Positions 35,830 through 45,420 of a DNA stretch of 64,000 bases are shown piece after piece. The stretch's first letter is position 1; each line of letters starts with the position of its first letter. This DNA comes from BOG-908 sp963848205 (GTDB taxonomy: Bacteria > Pseudomonadota > Alphaproteobacteria > Acetobacterales > Acetobacteraceae): the NCBI GenBank assembly GCA_963848205.1, contig CAWKCV010000005.1, positions 372,001 through 436,000 of the forward strand, written 5' to 3'. Made by a program: the position numbers and the translations under genes. The notes under the pieces are model-generated. The model ran no database searches and was not told the origin of the DNA. It saw nothing but the letters and a program-made list of their open reading frames with translations.

Positions 35830-36216
35830 TCAGTTCGACAGAATGATATCCACACGGCGGCTGGCGACGCCAGGCTCTTCACCCGTCTGACCACGGCCGC
35901 GTTGCGTGATGTGCGCGGCATCGACGCCGTCCGCCGTCAGTGCGTCGGCTACCCGGCGCGCGCGCTGCTGCGACAGGCGCACATCGTCGGGCTTGCTGCC
36001 GACGCTGTCGGTAAAGCCGAGCACCAGCACGCTGCTGTTCGGCGCCTGCTTCTGCGCGGCCGCAGCGTCGGCGACCACCTTGCTGCCGGCCGGTTCGAGC
36101 GCTGCGGAGCCTTGGGTGAAATAAACCACATACGGGCGTGCGGCTGCGCTCGGCGGGGGCTGGTTGGCGCAGGCGACCAACGCAAGGGCAGGAAGTGTGG
36201 CCAGGATCAGGCGCAT
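35830..36216 (-). CDS. OmpA-family peptidoglycan-binding lipoprotein
   Basis: 128 residues, AAGGAG upstream of the ATG at 36216. LPALALVAC is a lipobox with Cys16. The rest is an OmpA C-terminal domain: YFTQGSAALEPAG, LGFTDSVGSKPDDVRLSQQR and ARRVADALTADGVDA, containing the Asp and Arg that bind diaminopimelate. It tethers the outer membrane to peptidoglycan. The short form lacks a beta barrel. Confidence 0.9.
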   Translation of the reverse strand: MRLILATLPALALVACANQPPPSAAARPYVVYFTQGSAALEPAGSKVVADAAAAQKQAPNSSVLVLGFTDSVGSKPDDVRLSQQRARRVADALTADGVDAAHITQRGRGQTGEEPGVASRRVDIILSN

Positions 36217-36286
36217 GAAGTCTCCTTGTCGGCGAACGGACGCATAGCAGGGCGCCACGGTGCCCGGCGCCTGCTGCCGCCTCATT

Positions 36287-36652
36287 CTACCTGCGAGCCT
36301 TGCGCGCCGCATAGCGTGCGTCGCGTGCGGCCTGCTGTTCAGCCTTGCGCTGCAAGTCGCGCGCGGCCTGCTCGGCGGCGCGCTGTGCTTCCTCGATCGC
36401 CCGCAGCCGGGCTTCCTCATCACGCGCGGCCTGTTCGGCGGCCATCCGGCGCGCCTCTTCCTCCTTGGCGACGCGGCGCTCGGCAGCCCGCACCTCGCGC
36501 GCTTCGGCAATGGCCCGACGCTCGGCGGCGCGTGCCACAACCAGGGGGTCGTCCGCGGCGGGCTTGCTCTTGAACTTCTCCAGCAAGGCTTTCTTCGCAT
36601 TGGCGGAGGTCGTCTGGCGTTCGTTGAACTTGTTGTCCTTGAAGGCACCCAT
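36287..36652 (-). CDS. DUF6481 family coiled-coil protein
   Basis: 121 residues. MGAFKDNKFNERQTTSANAK and ALLEKFKSKPAADDPLVVAR match my memory of DUF6481, common in alphaproteobacteria. From residue 45 on it is a highly charged Ala/Glu/Arg helix (AAERRVAKEEEARRMAAEQA), probably a coiled coil. Function unknown; cytoplasmic. Confidence 0.8.
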   Translation of the reverse strand: MGAFKDNKFNERQTTSANAKKALLEKFKSKPAADDPLVVARAAERRAIAEAREVRAAERRVAKEEEARRMAAEQAARDEEARLRAIEEAQRAAEQAARDLQRKAEQQAARDARYAARKARR

Positions 36653-36825
36653 CGCGGTCGGCTGATCCTGTCTCGTGAGGCGGCGTGCATACCATGCCGG
36701 GCCAGGGACGCCCATGGCGGCTTGGGCATGGCTGAAAACACCGGCCTGCCGACGCCGTTAAAGTGTTGCACAACTTTTCGTGATGTGGTTTGTTTCGGAA
36801 CTGCAGCAAAAGCAGGTCCGGCATC

Positions 36826-38364
36826 ATGCACCTATTTCGTCTTGCCCGAAGCGGCGCGGCGCCCGCTTCCTTTCTCGCAACGTTCCTGGCGGCCGCGGTT
36901 TGCGCGGCTCCGGCGACCGCGCAAACGGCGCCGACGCGCCAGCAAGTGCAGCATGTTCTGCGCCGTTTTTCGTTTTCCGCACCGCCTGAGGCTGTCACCA
37001 GCGTCACCGGGACGGGCATCGGCGCCTGGCTGAGCACGCAGACGAACTGGACGGCGTTGGACGACAGCGCGTCGGAGATCGATACGCTGCCAACATCGCT
37101 GAACAGCAACGGCAGCTATGCCGACACCGGCGTTTTCGAGCGCATGATCATGCAGCACCTGGTGCTGACACCACGCCAGCTGCAGGCAAAGCTGGAATTG
37201 CAATGGCTCGACCATTTCGCCGTGGGCGCCCAGACCGTCAACGATCCTGCCATCATGTATCACTACGACCAGGTGGCGCGCGCAAATGCCCTCGGCAATT
37301 TCACCACATTGGTGACCGCGATCGCGCAGGAGCCGGCGATGCTCCTCTGGCTCAACAACAACAACAATATGGGCCCTGTCGCCAACGAGAACTTCGCGCG
37401 CGAGCTACTGCAGCTCTACACGATGGGGCTGTATCAGCTCAACGATGACGGCTCCGCCAAACTCGATGCCAACAACAACCCGCTGCCGAACTACACACAG
37501 CCCGATGTGCAGGGCGTGGCCAGGGCAATGACGGGTTACGTCGTCAATATCGACTATGCGAACCTCAATCCCGAAGCCCGCTTCGCCGTCAGTTATAATC
37601 CGGGCAACCATTATGTCGGAGCGATCCACTTCTTCGGGAAGGCGCATCCGGTTCCGAACGACGGCACTGCAATCGCGTACACGATCAAGCTTGTCTGCGA
37701 ACAGCCCTCGGTTGCACCTTTCATGGTGACGGAACTGCTCCAGCGCTTCGTCACCGAACATCCGAGCCCACAATACATCAGCCGCATCGTGGCTGTGTGG
37801 CGTGCCGCGCAAACCGCGCCCGACCAGTTGGCGCAGGTGGTCACCGCCATCGCCACCGATCCGGAATTCAACAGTGCCTATCACGCGATGGGCAAGCAGC
37901 CGGCGGAACTGATCGTCGATGCGCTGCGCATCGTGCCGGGCGCGTTCACGCAGCCGGCCAACCGTCCCGGCGCGTCCATGGTCGGCGCACTCTACAACCT
38001 GGGCCAGGAACTGTTCTATCCGCCCACCGTATTCTCGTTCTACCGGCCGGGCTCGCTGAATTCGATCACCAACACCGGCACAGTGCTCAACCGGACCGGC
38101 GCTTTCAACGCACTCACCAATCCCGATCCCACCAGCAACCCCAATGTCGATCTCTATATCGACAGCGCAGCGCTGCGCGCGCGCCTTGGCGCCAAACCGA
38201 CCAGAGACACTATTGCGGCCTATCTGCTGGATGCTTTTCTGGATGGCGGAACGCCGGCGCAGGCGACCCTGATCAGTGCATTTCTGGGACTAAAGCCCAG
38301 CGACAACCAGATACGCGGCGCGGTCTGGCTGCTTCTCAACACTCCAGATTATGCGGTGAACTGA
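36826..38364 (+). CDS. DUF1800 family protein
   Basis: 512 residues from the ATG at 36826, with a signal peptide (FLATFLAAAVCAAPATAQ). QQVQHVLRRFSFSAPPEAV, LQWLDHFAVG and NENFARELLQLYTMGLYQL are DUF1800 hallmarks, as is the later GQELFYPPTVFSFYRPG. The family is nearly always paired with DUF1501, here one base apart downstream. Proposed roles include handling of exported polymers or pigments, but no activity is established. N-rich text (WLNNNNNMGP) is a local oddity. Confidence 0.9.
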   Translation: MHLFRLARSGAAPASFLATFLAAAVCAAPATAQTAPTRQQVQHVLRRFSFSAPPEAVTSVTGTGIGAWLSTQTNWTALDDSASEIDTLPTSLNSNGSYADTGVFERMIMQHLVLTPRQLQAKLELQWLDHFAVGAQTVNDPAIMYHYDQVARANALGNFTTLVTAIAQEPAMLLWLNNNNNMGPVANENFARELLQLYTMGLYQLNDDGSAKLDANNNPLPNYTQPDVQGVARAMTGYVVNIDYANLNPEARFAVSYNPGNHYVGAIHFFGKAHPVPNDGTAIAYTIKLVCEQPSVAPFMVTELLQRFVTEHPSPQYISRIVAVWRAAQTAPDQLAQVVTAIATDPEFNSAYHAMGKQPAELIVDALRIVPGAFTQPANRPGASMVGALYNLGQELFYPPTVFSFYRPGSLNSITNTGTVLNRTGAFNALTNPDPTSNPNVDLYIDSAALRARLGAKPTRDTIAAYLLDAFLDGGTPAQATLISAFLGLKPSDNQIRGAVWLLLNTPDYAVN

Positions 38365-38365
38365 C

Positions 38366-39631
38366 ATGATGAACCGTCGTAGCGTTCTGCGTGGCCTGGG
38401 TGGTATCGCGATGGTGCCGACCTTCATGCAAAGTCTGGCTGCGGAGGAAGCCACCGGCGGGAGCGGCCCGATCCTGGTATGTATCCTGCTTTCCGGCGGC
38501 AATGACGGCCTGAACACCGTCGTTCCGCTGCAGCAATATGGCAGCTATGTGAAGCTGCGCACGCCGGGATCCCCGCCGCCCAATCAGGCGCTGGCCTACA
38601 GCGAAGGCGCGTTGCAGACGCTGGCGTTCGACGCGACACCCACGAACTCCCCTGGCATGGCCACAACCTATGGCTTCGCACCCGGCATGGACGCGATGCG
38701 TTTGCTCTATGCCGAGGGGCATCTTGCCGTCATCGCCGGCGTCGGTCTGCCCAAAGCGGAGACAAACCCGCTCAGCCACCAGAATGGCGTGTGGGACTGG
38801 CTGACCGGCCAGATCAATGTGCAGAACACGCCTAGCGCCGGCTGGCTCGGCCTGTCGCTGTCCAAAGCGGGCGGTTCGCTGGGGCCGACCGCCTCGTTCA
38901 CCGGCGCATCCGCCCTGGTGAACAGCATGACCAACCAGGGGCTCGTCATCAACTCGCCGATGGACGGGTTTGGTGTCGCCTACGGCAACTCCGACGATTA
39001 CAGCAAGCTCGTCTCTGTCTTCAATCAACTCGCAGCGCAGACGCCAGCCACCAAGACAGGCGCCGTCAATCAGTCGCAGCTCGAAACGGCATTGATGGAT
39101 ATATCGACTGTCAAAACGTACGCGAAGAAAAATCCCGCCAGCAACTACTCCCTGCCGACCTATCTCGATTACCAGCTGCGCGACATCGCCCGCATGATCG
39201 AGGCGGGATCGGGTATCCGCGGCTTCTTCGCGAGCCAGGGCGGCTACGATACGCATTCGGCACAGGCGCTCACCCAGCCGATCCTGCTCAACCAGCTTAG
39301 CGAATCGCTTGCCCAGTTCTACTACTATCTACAATCCAAGGGGCTTTCCAAGGATGTGGTCGTCATGACGATGTCCGATTTCGGTCGCCGTCCGTTTGCG
39401 AACCTGACGTTCGGAACCGACCATGGCGGATCGAGCGTCAGCTTCGTTCTGGGCGATCGGGTGAAGGGCGGCGTGTATGGCGGCTATCCCAGCCTGAAGA
39501 AGTTCGATGCCAACCAGAACCTCGCGCTGAGCGTGGATTTCCGGAATGTGCTGAGCGATCTCATTGTCAGCATGGGCGGCAATGCTGCGACGATCCTGGG
39601 GCAGACTTGGCCTAGTCTTGGATTCATCTGA
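38366..39631 (+). CDS. DUF1501 family Tat-exported protein
   Basis: 421 residues. MMNRRSVLRGLGGIAMVPTF is a good Tat signal. ILVCILLSGGNDGLNTVVPL opens the DUF1501 fold, related to alkaline phosphatase-like hydrolases; VVVMTMSDFGRRPFAN and GTDHGGSSVSFVLGD supply the conserved Asp/His. It overlaps the DUF1800 cistron's end closely (one base between stop and start), so both are co-translated. The pair is thought to act together in the periplasm. The stop borders repeat R10. Confidence 0.92.
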   Translation: MMNRRSVLRGLGGIAMVPTFMQSLAAEEATGGSGPILVCILLSGGNDGLNTVVPLQQYGSYVKLRTPGSPPPNQALAYSEGALQTLAFDATPTNSPGMATTYGFAPGMDAMRLLYAEGHLAVIAGVGLPKAETNPLSHQNGVWDWLTGQINVQNTPSAGWLGLSLSKAGGSLGPTASFTGASALVNSMTNQGLVINSPMDGFGVAYGNSDDYSKLVSVFNQLAAQTPATKTGAVNQSQLETALMDISTVKTYAKKNPASNYSLPTYLDYQLRDIARMIEAGSGIRGFFASQGGYDTHSAQALTQPILLNQLSESLAQFYYYLQSKGLSKDVVVMTMSDFGRRPFANLTFGTDHGGSSVSFVLGDRVKGGVYGGYPSLKKFDANQNLALSVDFRNVLSDLIVSMGGNAATILGQTWPSLGFI

Positions 39632-39676
39632 GAAAGGACGGCCTTCTTTTTTGAAAAAAGCAAAAGACTTCTGCCT
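39632..39676. repeat. Intergenic palindromic element R10 (single arm, inverted)
   Basis: One right-type arm in inverted orientation: GAAAGGACGGCCTTC, a TTTTTTG/AAAAAAG hairpin, then CAAAAGACTTCTGC. Between converging genes. Confidence 0.8.
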
Positions 39677-39678
39677 TT

Positions 39679-41211
39679 TCAGTGTGCCGGGGCGGCGTCC
39701 TTGTTCATGCGCGGGAGCAGGAGGGCGAGGGGGATACCTACGGCGCCGACGAGTGTGAGCGCCCAGAAGATGTCTATGTAGCTGAGCATCGCCGCTTGGC
39801 CGGTAATTGCGCGCGAGATTGTCGCCAGGTTGGAGCTGAAGCCAAACCCGTTATACGGCGTCACGTGCTCGGCAAGCCGCGCGTGATGGAACTGCTCCCG
39901 ATAGGCGAGAAGCGTGGTTGTGTAGCTGATGCCGACGCTGCCGCCCAGATTGCGCATCAGGTTGATCAGCGCGGACGCCTCGTTGTTTTTCTCTGGCGCT
40001 ACACCGATAAGGCTTACGAAGTTGATCGGGATGAACAGAAACGGCAGCCACATCGCCTGCAACGCGCGCACCAGCGAGATGTCCCAGAAGCCGACATACT
40101 GGTCGAGTCCCGTGGCATGCCACATTGAAAACGCCGTGCCGATGAACGCCATGCAGATCAGGAATTTCGGCTGGACATATTTACCGGTCACAATGCCGGA
40201 GATCGGCATCAGCACGATCGTCGCCAGTCCGGCCGCACCCAGCGTCAACCCCGCCGTCTGCGCGTCGTAGCCCATCAGTTCCTGCGCCATCTGCGGCAGA
40301 AGCTGCGTGGACGAGATCAAGATGAACCCCAAGGCGAACATCAGCATCAGGCTGATGGTGAAATTGGGGATGCGCAAAAGCCGGATATTCATCACCGGCT
40401 GCTTATGGTTCCACTCCCAGACCATGAGCACGGCAAGCGATACGACGCAGATGGAGCCGTAAAGATTGACGAACGGCGTGCCCCAGCCGCCCTCACGTTC
40501 GAACCGGTCGAGCACGAGCTGCAGGAAACCGAAGCCGACAGCCACCAGAACAAAACCGACATAGTCGATGCGCAGCCCGTCCGCGAGCAGTTTGCGGCGC
40601 CGCTCCTTCACGGCCTCCGAATCGACCACGAACAGGCCGGTCAGAACCAGGCTCAACAGGCCGAACGGCAGGTTGATCAGGAACACCCAATGCCAGGAAT
40701 ATGCATCTGTCAGCCAGCCGCCGAGCACAGGGCCGATGGCAGGCGCCATCACCACCGTCAGCCCATACAGTGCAAACGCCTGCGCGCGCTGGCGTGGCGG
40801 AAACGTATCGGCAAAAATCGACTGTTCCACCGGCGCCAGGCCGCCGCCTCCCAGACCCTGCATCACGCGCCACAAGATAATCTCCTGCAGGCTGCTGGCC
40901 GTTGCGCACAGGATCGAGCTCAGCGTGAACAAGCCCACGCAGATCATGTAGAAGCGCTTGCGGCCGATCACGTTGGCCAGCCATCCGCTGATCGGCACGA
41001 TGATCGCGTTGCTGACCAGATAGCTGGTCAGGATATAAGTGCTCTCGTCCTGGCTCGCGGCCAGGCTTCCTGCGATATGACGCAAGCTCACGTTGGCGAT
41101 CGTTGTGTCGAGCACCTCCATGAACGTCGCGATGGAAACGATCACCGCGATCAGCCACGGGCTGCGATCGCCGGCCGCGGAATATGGAAGCGCCTCGTCG
41201 GATTGCGCCAT
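39679..41211 (-). CDS. DHA2 family (EmrB/QacA) multidrug efflux permease
   Basis: 510 residues with about 14 membrane helices. IATFMEVLDTTIANVSLRHI is motif D1 of the DHA2 family; WLANVIGRKRFYMICV is motif A; VMQGLGGGGLAPVEQSIFAD and GPVLGGWLTDAYSWHWVFLIN match motifs B and C. It pumps drugs by proton antiport through a tripartite system. The start is two bases from the stop of the adaptor gene. No outer-membrane channel gene is next to it. Confidence 0.94.
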   Translation of the reverse strand: MAQSDEALPYSAAGDRSPWLIAVIVSIATFMEVLDTTIANVSLRHIAGSLAASQDESTYILTSYLVSNAIIVPISGWLANVIGRKRFYMICVGLFTLSSILCATASSLQEIILWRVMQGLGGGGLAPVEQSIFADTFPPRQRAQAFALYGLTVVMAPAIGPVLGGWLTDAYSWHWVFLINLPFGLLSLVLTGLFVVDSEAVKERRRKLLADGLRIDYVGFVLVAVGFGFLQLVLDRFEREGGWGTPFVNLYGSICVVSLAVLMVWEWNHKQPVMNIRLLRIPNFTISLMLMFALGFILISSTQLLPQMAQELMGYDAQTAGLTLGAAGLATIVLMPISGIVTGKYVQPKFLICMAFIGTAFSMWHATGLDQYVGFWDISLVRALQAMWLPFLFIPINFVSLIGVAPEKNNEASALINLMRNLGGSVGISYTTTLLAYREQFHHARLAEHVTPYNGFGFSSNLATISRAITGQAAMLSYIDIFWALTLVGAVGIPLALLLPRMNKDAAPAH

Positions 41212-41212
41212 C

Positions 41213-42289
41213 TCAGCGCACCTTGATGCTCGGCTCCACCGACATGCCCTGCGCCAACGCGTATTTGGTGCAGGCCTCGGCATCGTCGAACACCAGCTTG
41301 ACCGGCAGCCGCTGCACGACTTTCACGTAATTGCCGGTGGCGTTCTCGACCGGCAGGCTGCTGAAAACAGCACCCGTCCCACTCTGCAAGCTGTCGACAT
41401 GCGCCTGCAACTTCGCATCCGGAAACGCATCCACGTGAATGCGCGCGCCAAGTCCCGGCCGCATCCGCGCGAGCTGATTTTCTTTCAGGTTGGCAGTCAC
41501 CCAGCATTCCGGCTGCACGATTGCCAGCAAGGCCTGGCCCGACACCACGTAATTGCCCAGTTCCACCGTCCGCCGTGCGACGCGTCCAGGAGCGGGTGCG
41601 ACGATATGCGTGTATTCAAGCTGCAACCTGGCTTCGGCGATATTGCTGTCGGCTGTACGCAGCGCGGCCTGCGCCGCCGTCACCTGGGCACGCGCCACAT
41701 CCAACTGCGCACGCGCCCCGGCTTCCACCTTGCGCGATGCCTCAAGTTTCGCGGACATGCTGTTGTTGCTCGACCGCGCCTGGTCGATCTGCTGCTGGGT
41801 AATCGCCCGCGGATTGATCGCGGTGTAGCGCGACAGATCACGGCCCGACTGGAACACGTCGGCCTCCGCCGCGCGTATGTTGGCGGCATCCTGTGCAATT
41901 TCCGCCTGCCTTACGCCGACGGTAGCCTGCGCCTGTAGAAGCTGGGCGGCCGCCTGGTCGCGCTGTGCCACCATCTGGTCCAGGCGGGCCTGCACGTCAC
42001 GCGGATCGAGTTCGACCAGAAGCTGCCCGGCGCGCACAACTTCGTTGTCGCGGACGAGCAGCTTGACGACGCGGCCGGCGATCTGAGGTGACACCTGCGA
42101 GACATGGCCATCGATGAATGCGTCGTCCGTGGACACATATTGCCGCGCATCGAGCCAGTAGAACACGCCGCCTGTCACGAGAGCAGCCAGCACCAGGACG
42201 ATGATCACCGTGCGCAGCCAGCGCCGCTTCGGCGGCGGTTTGGGAGCGTCGTCGAACCCGATCAGCTTGCGTGGTGTCTGCTCGTCCAT
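41213..42289 (-). CDS. HlyD/EmrA family membrane fusion protein
   Basis: 358 residues: one N-terminal membrane anchor (TVIIVLVLAALVTGGVFYWL), a split biotinyl-lipoyl domain (YVSTDDAFIDGHVSQVSPQI and later HIVAPAPGRVARRTVELGNYV), a helical hairpin (about 110-190) and a beta-barrel region. It bridges the inner-membrane permease encoded immediately downstream and an outer-membrane factor. Together they form an EmrAB-type exporter. Upstream at 42330-42345 are bases reading as an inverted TGAACGG/CGGTCAA-like site, which could be a TetR-type operator. Confidence 0.93.
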   Translation of the reverse strand: MDEQTPRKLIGFDDAPKPPPKRRWLRTVIIVLVLAALVTGGVFYWLDARQYVSTDDAFIDGHVSQVSPQIAGRVVKLLVRDNEVVRAGQLLVELDPRDVQARLDQMVAQRDQAAAQLLQAQATVGVRQAEIAQDAANIRAAEADVFQSGRDLSRYTAINPRAITQQQIDQARSSNNSMSAKLEASRKVEAGARAQLDVARAQVTAAQAALRTADSNIAEARLQLEYTHIVAPAPGRVARRTVELGNYVVSGQALLAIVQPECWVTANLKENQLARMRPGLGARIHVDAFPDAKLQAHVDSLQSGTGAVFSSLPVENATGNYVKVVQRLPVKLVFDDAEACTKYALAQGMSVEPSIKVR

Positions 42290-42389
42290 CGATCACCTGC
42301 TCGACCCAACCGTGCGATGCACCTAGACTGACTGAACGGTTCGGTCAACCGCGCGCACAAGCAGGGTTGCGCGTCGGTGTGTGCGCGAC

Positions 42390-42920
42390 CTAAGCGGCAG
42401 GTTTCATTGCTTCAATCGACTTGGTGATGATGGCGTGCGCTTCCTCAAGCGTGCCAAAACCCTCGACCTTCACCCACTTGCCTGGCTCGAGCGCCTTGTA
42501 CGTCTCGAAGAAATGCGTGATGATCTCGCGCGTGATGGCCGGAAGATCGTGCACCGTGCGTACCTCCTTATAGAGGGGGTGCACCTTGTCGTGCGGCACG
42601 CAGATGATTTTCTCGTCCATCCCGGCTTCGTCGCGCATATGCAAAACGCCGATGGGGCGGGCGCGCACCACCGCGCCGGGGACGATGGCAGCCGGCACCA
42701 GCACCAGCGCGTCGGTCGCGTCGCCATCGTCGGCGAGGGTGCCGGGGATGAACCCATAGGCGGCCGGGTAGGCCATCGGCGTGAAAAGGAAGCGGTCGAC
42801 CACCAGGCCGCCGGTGTTCTTGTCCACTTCGTATTTCACGTTGGAGCCCTGCGGGATCTCGATGACCACGTTGATGTCGTCCGGCGGAGCCTTGCCGGTG
42901 GACGTGTGCAGCGTGTTCAT
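42390..42920 (-). CDS. ppa: Inorganic pyrophosphatase (soluble, family I)
   Basis: 176 residues. IEIPQGSNVKYEVDKNTGGL, AYGFIPGTLADDGDATDALV (the metal-binding Asp cluster, normally DGDPxD) and a later VPHDKVHPLY fit family I. It hydrolyses pyrophosphate to phosphate in the cytoplasm. The next gene on the same strand upstream is a membrane pyrophosphatase, with repeat R11 between them. Proline to alanine in the DGDATD motif is a mild variation. Confidence 0.97.
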   Translation of the reverse strand: MNTLHTSTGKAPPDDINVVIEIPQGSNVKYEVDKNTGGLVVDRFLFTPMAYPAAYGFIPGTLADDGDATDALVLVPAAIVPGAVVRARPIGVLHMRDEAGMDEKIICVPHDKVHPLYKEVRTVHDLPAITREIITHFFETYKALEPGKWVKVEGFGTLEEAHAIITKSIEAMKPAA

Positions 42921-43003
42921 TGAGGTGTCCTTCGAGCGGAGAGCAGCGGAGACCTACTGAGGCAGGGGGGAGTCGTCAACGTGGATGGTGCGGCGCAGCA
43001 AGG

Positions 43004-43127
43004 GAAGAAAGCAGTCCTTTTTTGGAGAAAAGGACCAAAAACTTCTGTTCCGCTGTCGCGTGCTCGCCTGGAGCGTACGCCAACTTGCAAAGGTTTTTGG
43101 TCCTTCCTCAAGAAAGGACTGCTTCCC
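43004..43127. repeat. Intergenic palindromic element R11 (same-type arms, inverted)
   Basis: Left arm GGAAGAAAGCAGTCC with TTTTTTGG/AAAAGGACC; right arm GGTCCTTCCTCAAGAAAG then GACTGCTTCCC, the inverted equivalent of the left arm. The right edge touches the hppA stop codon at 43128-43130. It separates hppA from ppa. Confidence 0.88.
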
Positions 43128-45221
43128 TCACTTCACTCCAGCCAACACCGCCAGCAACAACAGCGCCACAATATTGGCGATCTTGATCATCGGATTGACC
43201 GCCGGCCCCGCCGTATCCTTATACGGATCGCCCACGGTATCCCCAGTCACCGCCGCCTTGTGCGCGTCGGACCCTTTGCCGCCGTGATTGCCTTCTTCGA
43301 TATACTTCTTGGCATTGTCCCACGCGCCCCCGCCCGAGGTCATCGAGATGGCCACGAACAATCCGGTCACGATCGTGCCGAGCAGCATCGCACCGAGCGC
43401 GCTGAATGCGCTGGTCCGGCCGCCAAAGAAATCCACCACGAAATACAGCACGATCGGCGCCAGCACCGGCAGCAGCGAGGGGACGATCATTTCCTTGATC
43501 GCCGAACGCGTCAGCAAATCGACCGCGCGGCCGTAATCGGGCTTGGCGGTGCCTTCCATGATGCCGGGTATCTCGCGGAACTGGCGGCGCACTTCCACCA
43601 CCACGGAACCCGCCGCGCGGCCCACCGCCGTCATGCCCATCGAACCGAACAGGTATGGCAGCAGCCCGCCGATGAACAGGCCGATCACCACGTAGGGATC
43701 CTGCAGCGAAAACGAGACGTTCAGCGTCGGGAAATAGTGCCTGAGGTCCTGCGTATAGGCCGCGAACAGCACCAGCGAGGCCAAGCCCGCCGAGCCGATC
43801 GCATAACCCTTGGTCACCGCCTTTGTGGTGTTGCCCACCGCGTCCAGCGCATCGGTCACGCGGCGCACATCGGGCGGCAATTCCGCCATCTCGGCGATAC
43901 CGCCGGCATTGTCCGTCACCGGCCCATAGGCGTCGAGTGCGACCACCATGCCGGCCAGCGCCAGCATCGTGGTGGCCGCAATCGCGATGCCGAACAGCCC
44001 GGCGGCGTTGTAGGACGCGATGATGCCGACGCAGATCACCAGCACGGGAAGCGCTGTGCTCTCCATCGAAATCGCCAGGCCCTGGATGACGTTGGTACCG
44101 TGGCCGGTGGTCGACGATTGCGCGATGGAGCGCACCGGCCGGTATTCGGTCGAGGTATAATATTCGGTGATCCACACCAGCAGGCCGGTGACCGCGAGGC
44201 CCACGATGGCGCAGATGAACAGGCTGGTGCCGGTCACGCTAATCGCCTGGCCCTGGATCTGGGTCGTGAAGCCGGTTGCGAGCTGGAGCACCACGGCAAT
44301 CGCCGCAGCCGAAAGCACGCCGGTCACCGCGAGGCCCTTGTAGAGCGCGCCCATGATGTTGGTGCCGCCGCCCAGGCGAACGAAATACGTGCCGATGATG
44401 GTGGTGATGATGCACACGGCGCCGATCATCAGCGGCAGCTTCATCAGCGTGTCCGCGGCGGCGCCCGAAAACAGGATGTTCGCCAGCAGCATGGTCGCCA
44501 CCATGGTCACCGCATACGTCTCGAACAGGTCGGCCGCCATGCCGGCGCAGTCGCCCACGTTATCGCCCACGTTGTCGGCGATCACGGCCGGGTTGCGGGG
44601 GTCGTCCTCGGGAATGCCGGCTTCGACCTTGCCCACAAGGTCCGCGCCCACATCGGCGCCCTTGGTGAAGATGCCGCCGCCGAGGCGCGCGAAGATGGAG
44701 ATCAGGCTGGCGCCGAAGGAGAGGCCCACCATCGCCTCCATCACCGGGCGCAGATCGGCGCCGGGCGCGGTCGTCGCACGCAGGAAGAAGTAGTAGCCGG
44801 CGACGCCCAGCAGCCCCAGGCCCACCACCAGCATGCCCGTGATGGCACCCGAGCGGAACGCGACATCAAGGCCGGCGGCAAGCCCGTTGCGGGAGGCCTG
44901 CGCGGTGCGCACGTTGGCGCGCACCGAGACGTTCATGCCCACGTAGCCGGCCAATCCCGAGAGCACGGCGCCGATGACGAAGCCAATGCCGACATGCAGA
45001 CCGAGCAGCAGGCTGAGGATGACCAGGATGACGACGCCGACGATGCCGATGGTGGTGTATTGCCGGTTCAGATAGGCGCGGGCGCCTTCCTGGATGGCGG
45101 TCGCGATCTCCTGCATCCGCGCCGAGCCTGCGTCCGCCGCCAGCACGCGCCGTGTGGTCAGCCCGCCATAGAGGAGGGCAATCAGCCCGCACAGCAAAAT
45201 GCCGATATCGCCAGTCGTCAT
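43128..45221 (-). CDS. hppA: Membrane-bound H+-translocating pyrophosphatase, K+-independent type
   Basis: 697 residues, about 16 membrane helices. DVGADLVGKVE (190-200) is the substrate motif; ADNVGDNVGDCAGMAADLFE holds the acidic metal-binding residues. In GNTTKAVTKG, Lys467 and Thr470 are the residues that mark K+-independent enzymes (Ala at the Lys position marks the K+-dependent class). It couples pyrophosphate hydrolysis to proton pumping, saving energy from biosynthesis. Paired in position with soluble ppa. Its start region faces the tRNA gene across 199 bases. Confidence 0.97.
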   Translation of the reverse strand: MTTGDIGILLCGLIALLYGGLTTRRVLAADAGSARMQEIATAIQEGARAYLNRQYTTIGIVGVVILVILSLLLGLHVGIGFVIGAVLSGLAGYVGMNVSVRANVRTAQASRNGLAAGLDVAFRSGAITGMLVVGLGLLGVAGYYFFLRATTAPGADLRPVMEAMVGLSFGASLISIFARLGGGIFTKGADVGADLVGKVEAGIPEDDPRNPAVIADNVGDNVGDCAGMAADLFETYAVTMVATMLLANILFSGAAADTLMKLPLMIGAVCIITTIIGTYFVRLGGGTNIMGALYKGLAVTGVLSAAAIAVVLQLATGFTTQIQGQAISVTGTSLFICAIVGLAVTGLLVWITEYYTSTEYRPVRSIAQSSTTGHGTNVIQGLAISMESTALPVLVICVGIIASYNAAGLFGIAIAATTMLALAGMVVALDAYGPVTDNAGGIAEMAELPPDVRRVTDALDAVGNTTKAVTKGYAIGSAGLASLVLFAAYTQDLRHYFPTLNVSFSLQDPYVVIGLFIGGLLPYLFGSMGMTAVGRAAGSVVVEVRRQFREIPGIMEGTAKPDYGRAVDLLTRSAIKEMIVPSLLPVLAPIVLYFVVDFFGGRTSAFSALGAMLLGTIVTGLFVAISMTSGGGAWDNAKKYIEEGNHGGKGSDAHKAAVTGDTVGDPYKDTAGPAVNPMIKIANIVALLLLAVLAGVK

Positions 45222-45420
45222 ACTGCTTCAGCTCCCGAGTATCGTTCTGATAGCAACGCGAAAATCGCGGTTTTGTCCGCTTATGCGTCTGACCTGTGGC
45301 AGAGTGGCCGACACTGTGCAACCGGCTGTCCGAACGCGCTCGTCGTGGTGGGCGCAGTTGCATCGGCCGTGGAGTTGGTGTTTGTGCCGCGCTTCGGGCG
45401 CGCACGCGCTGCGACCAGAC

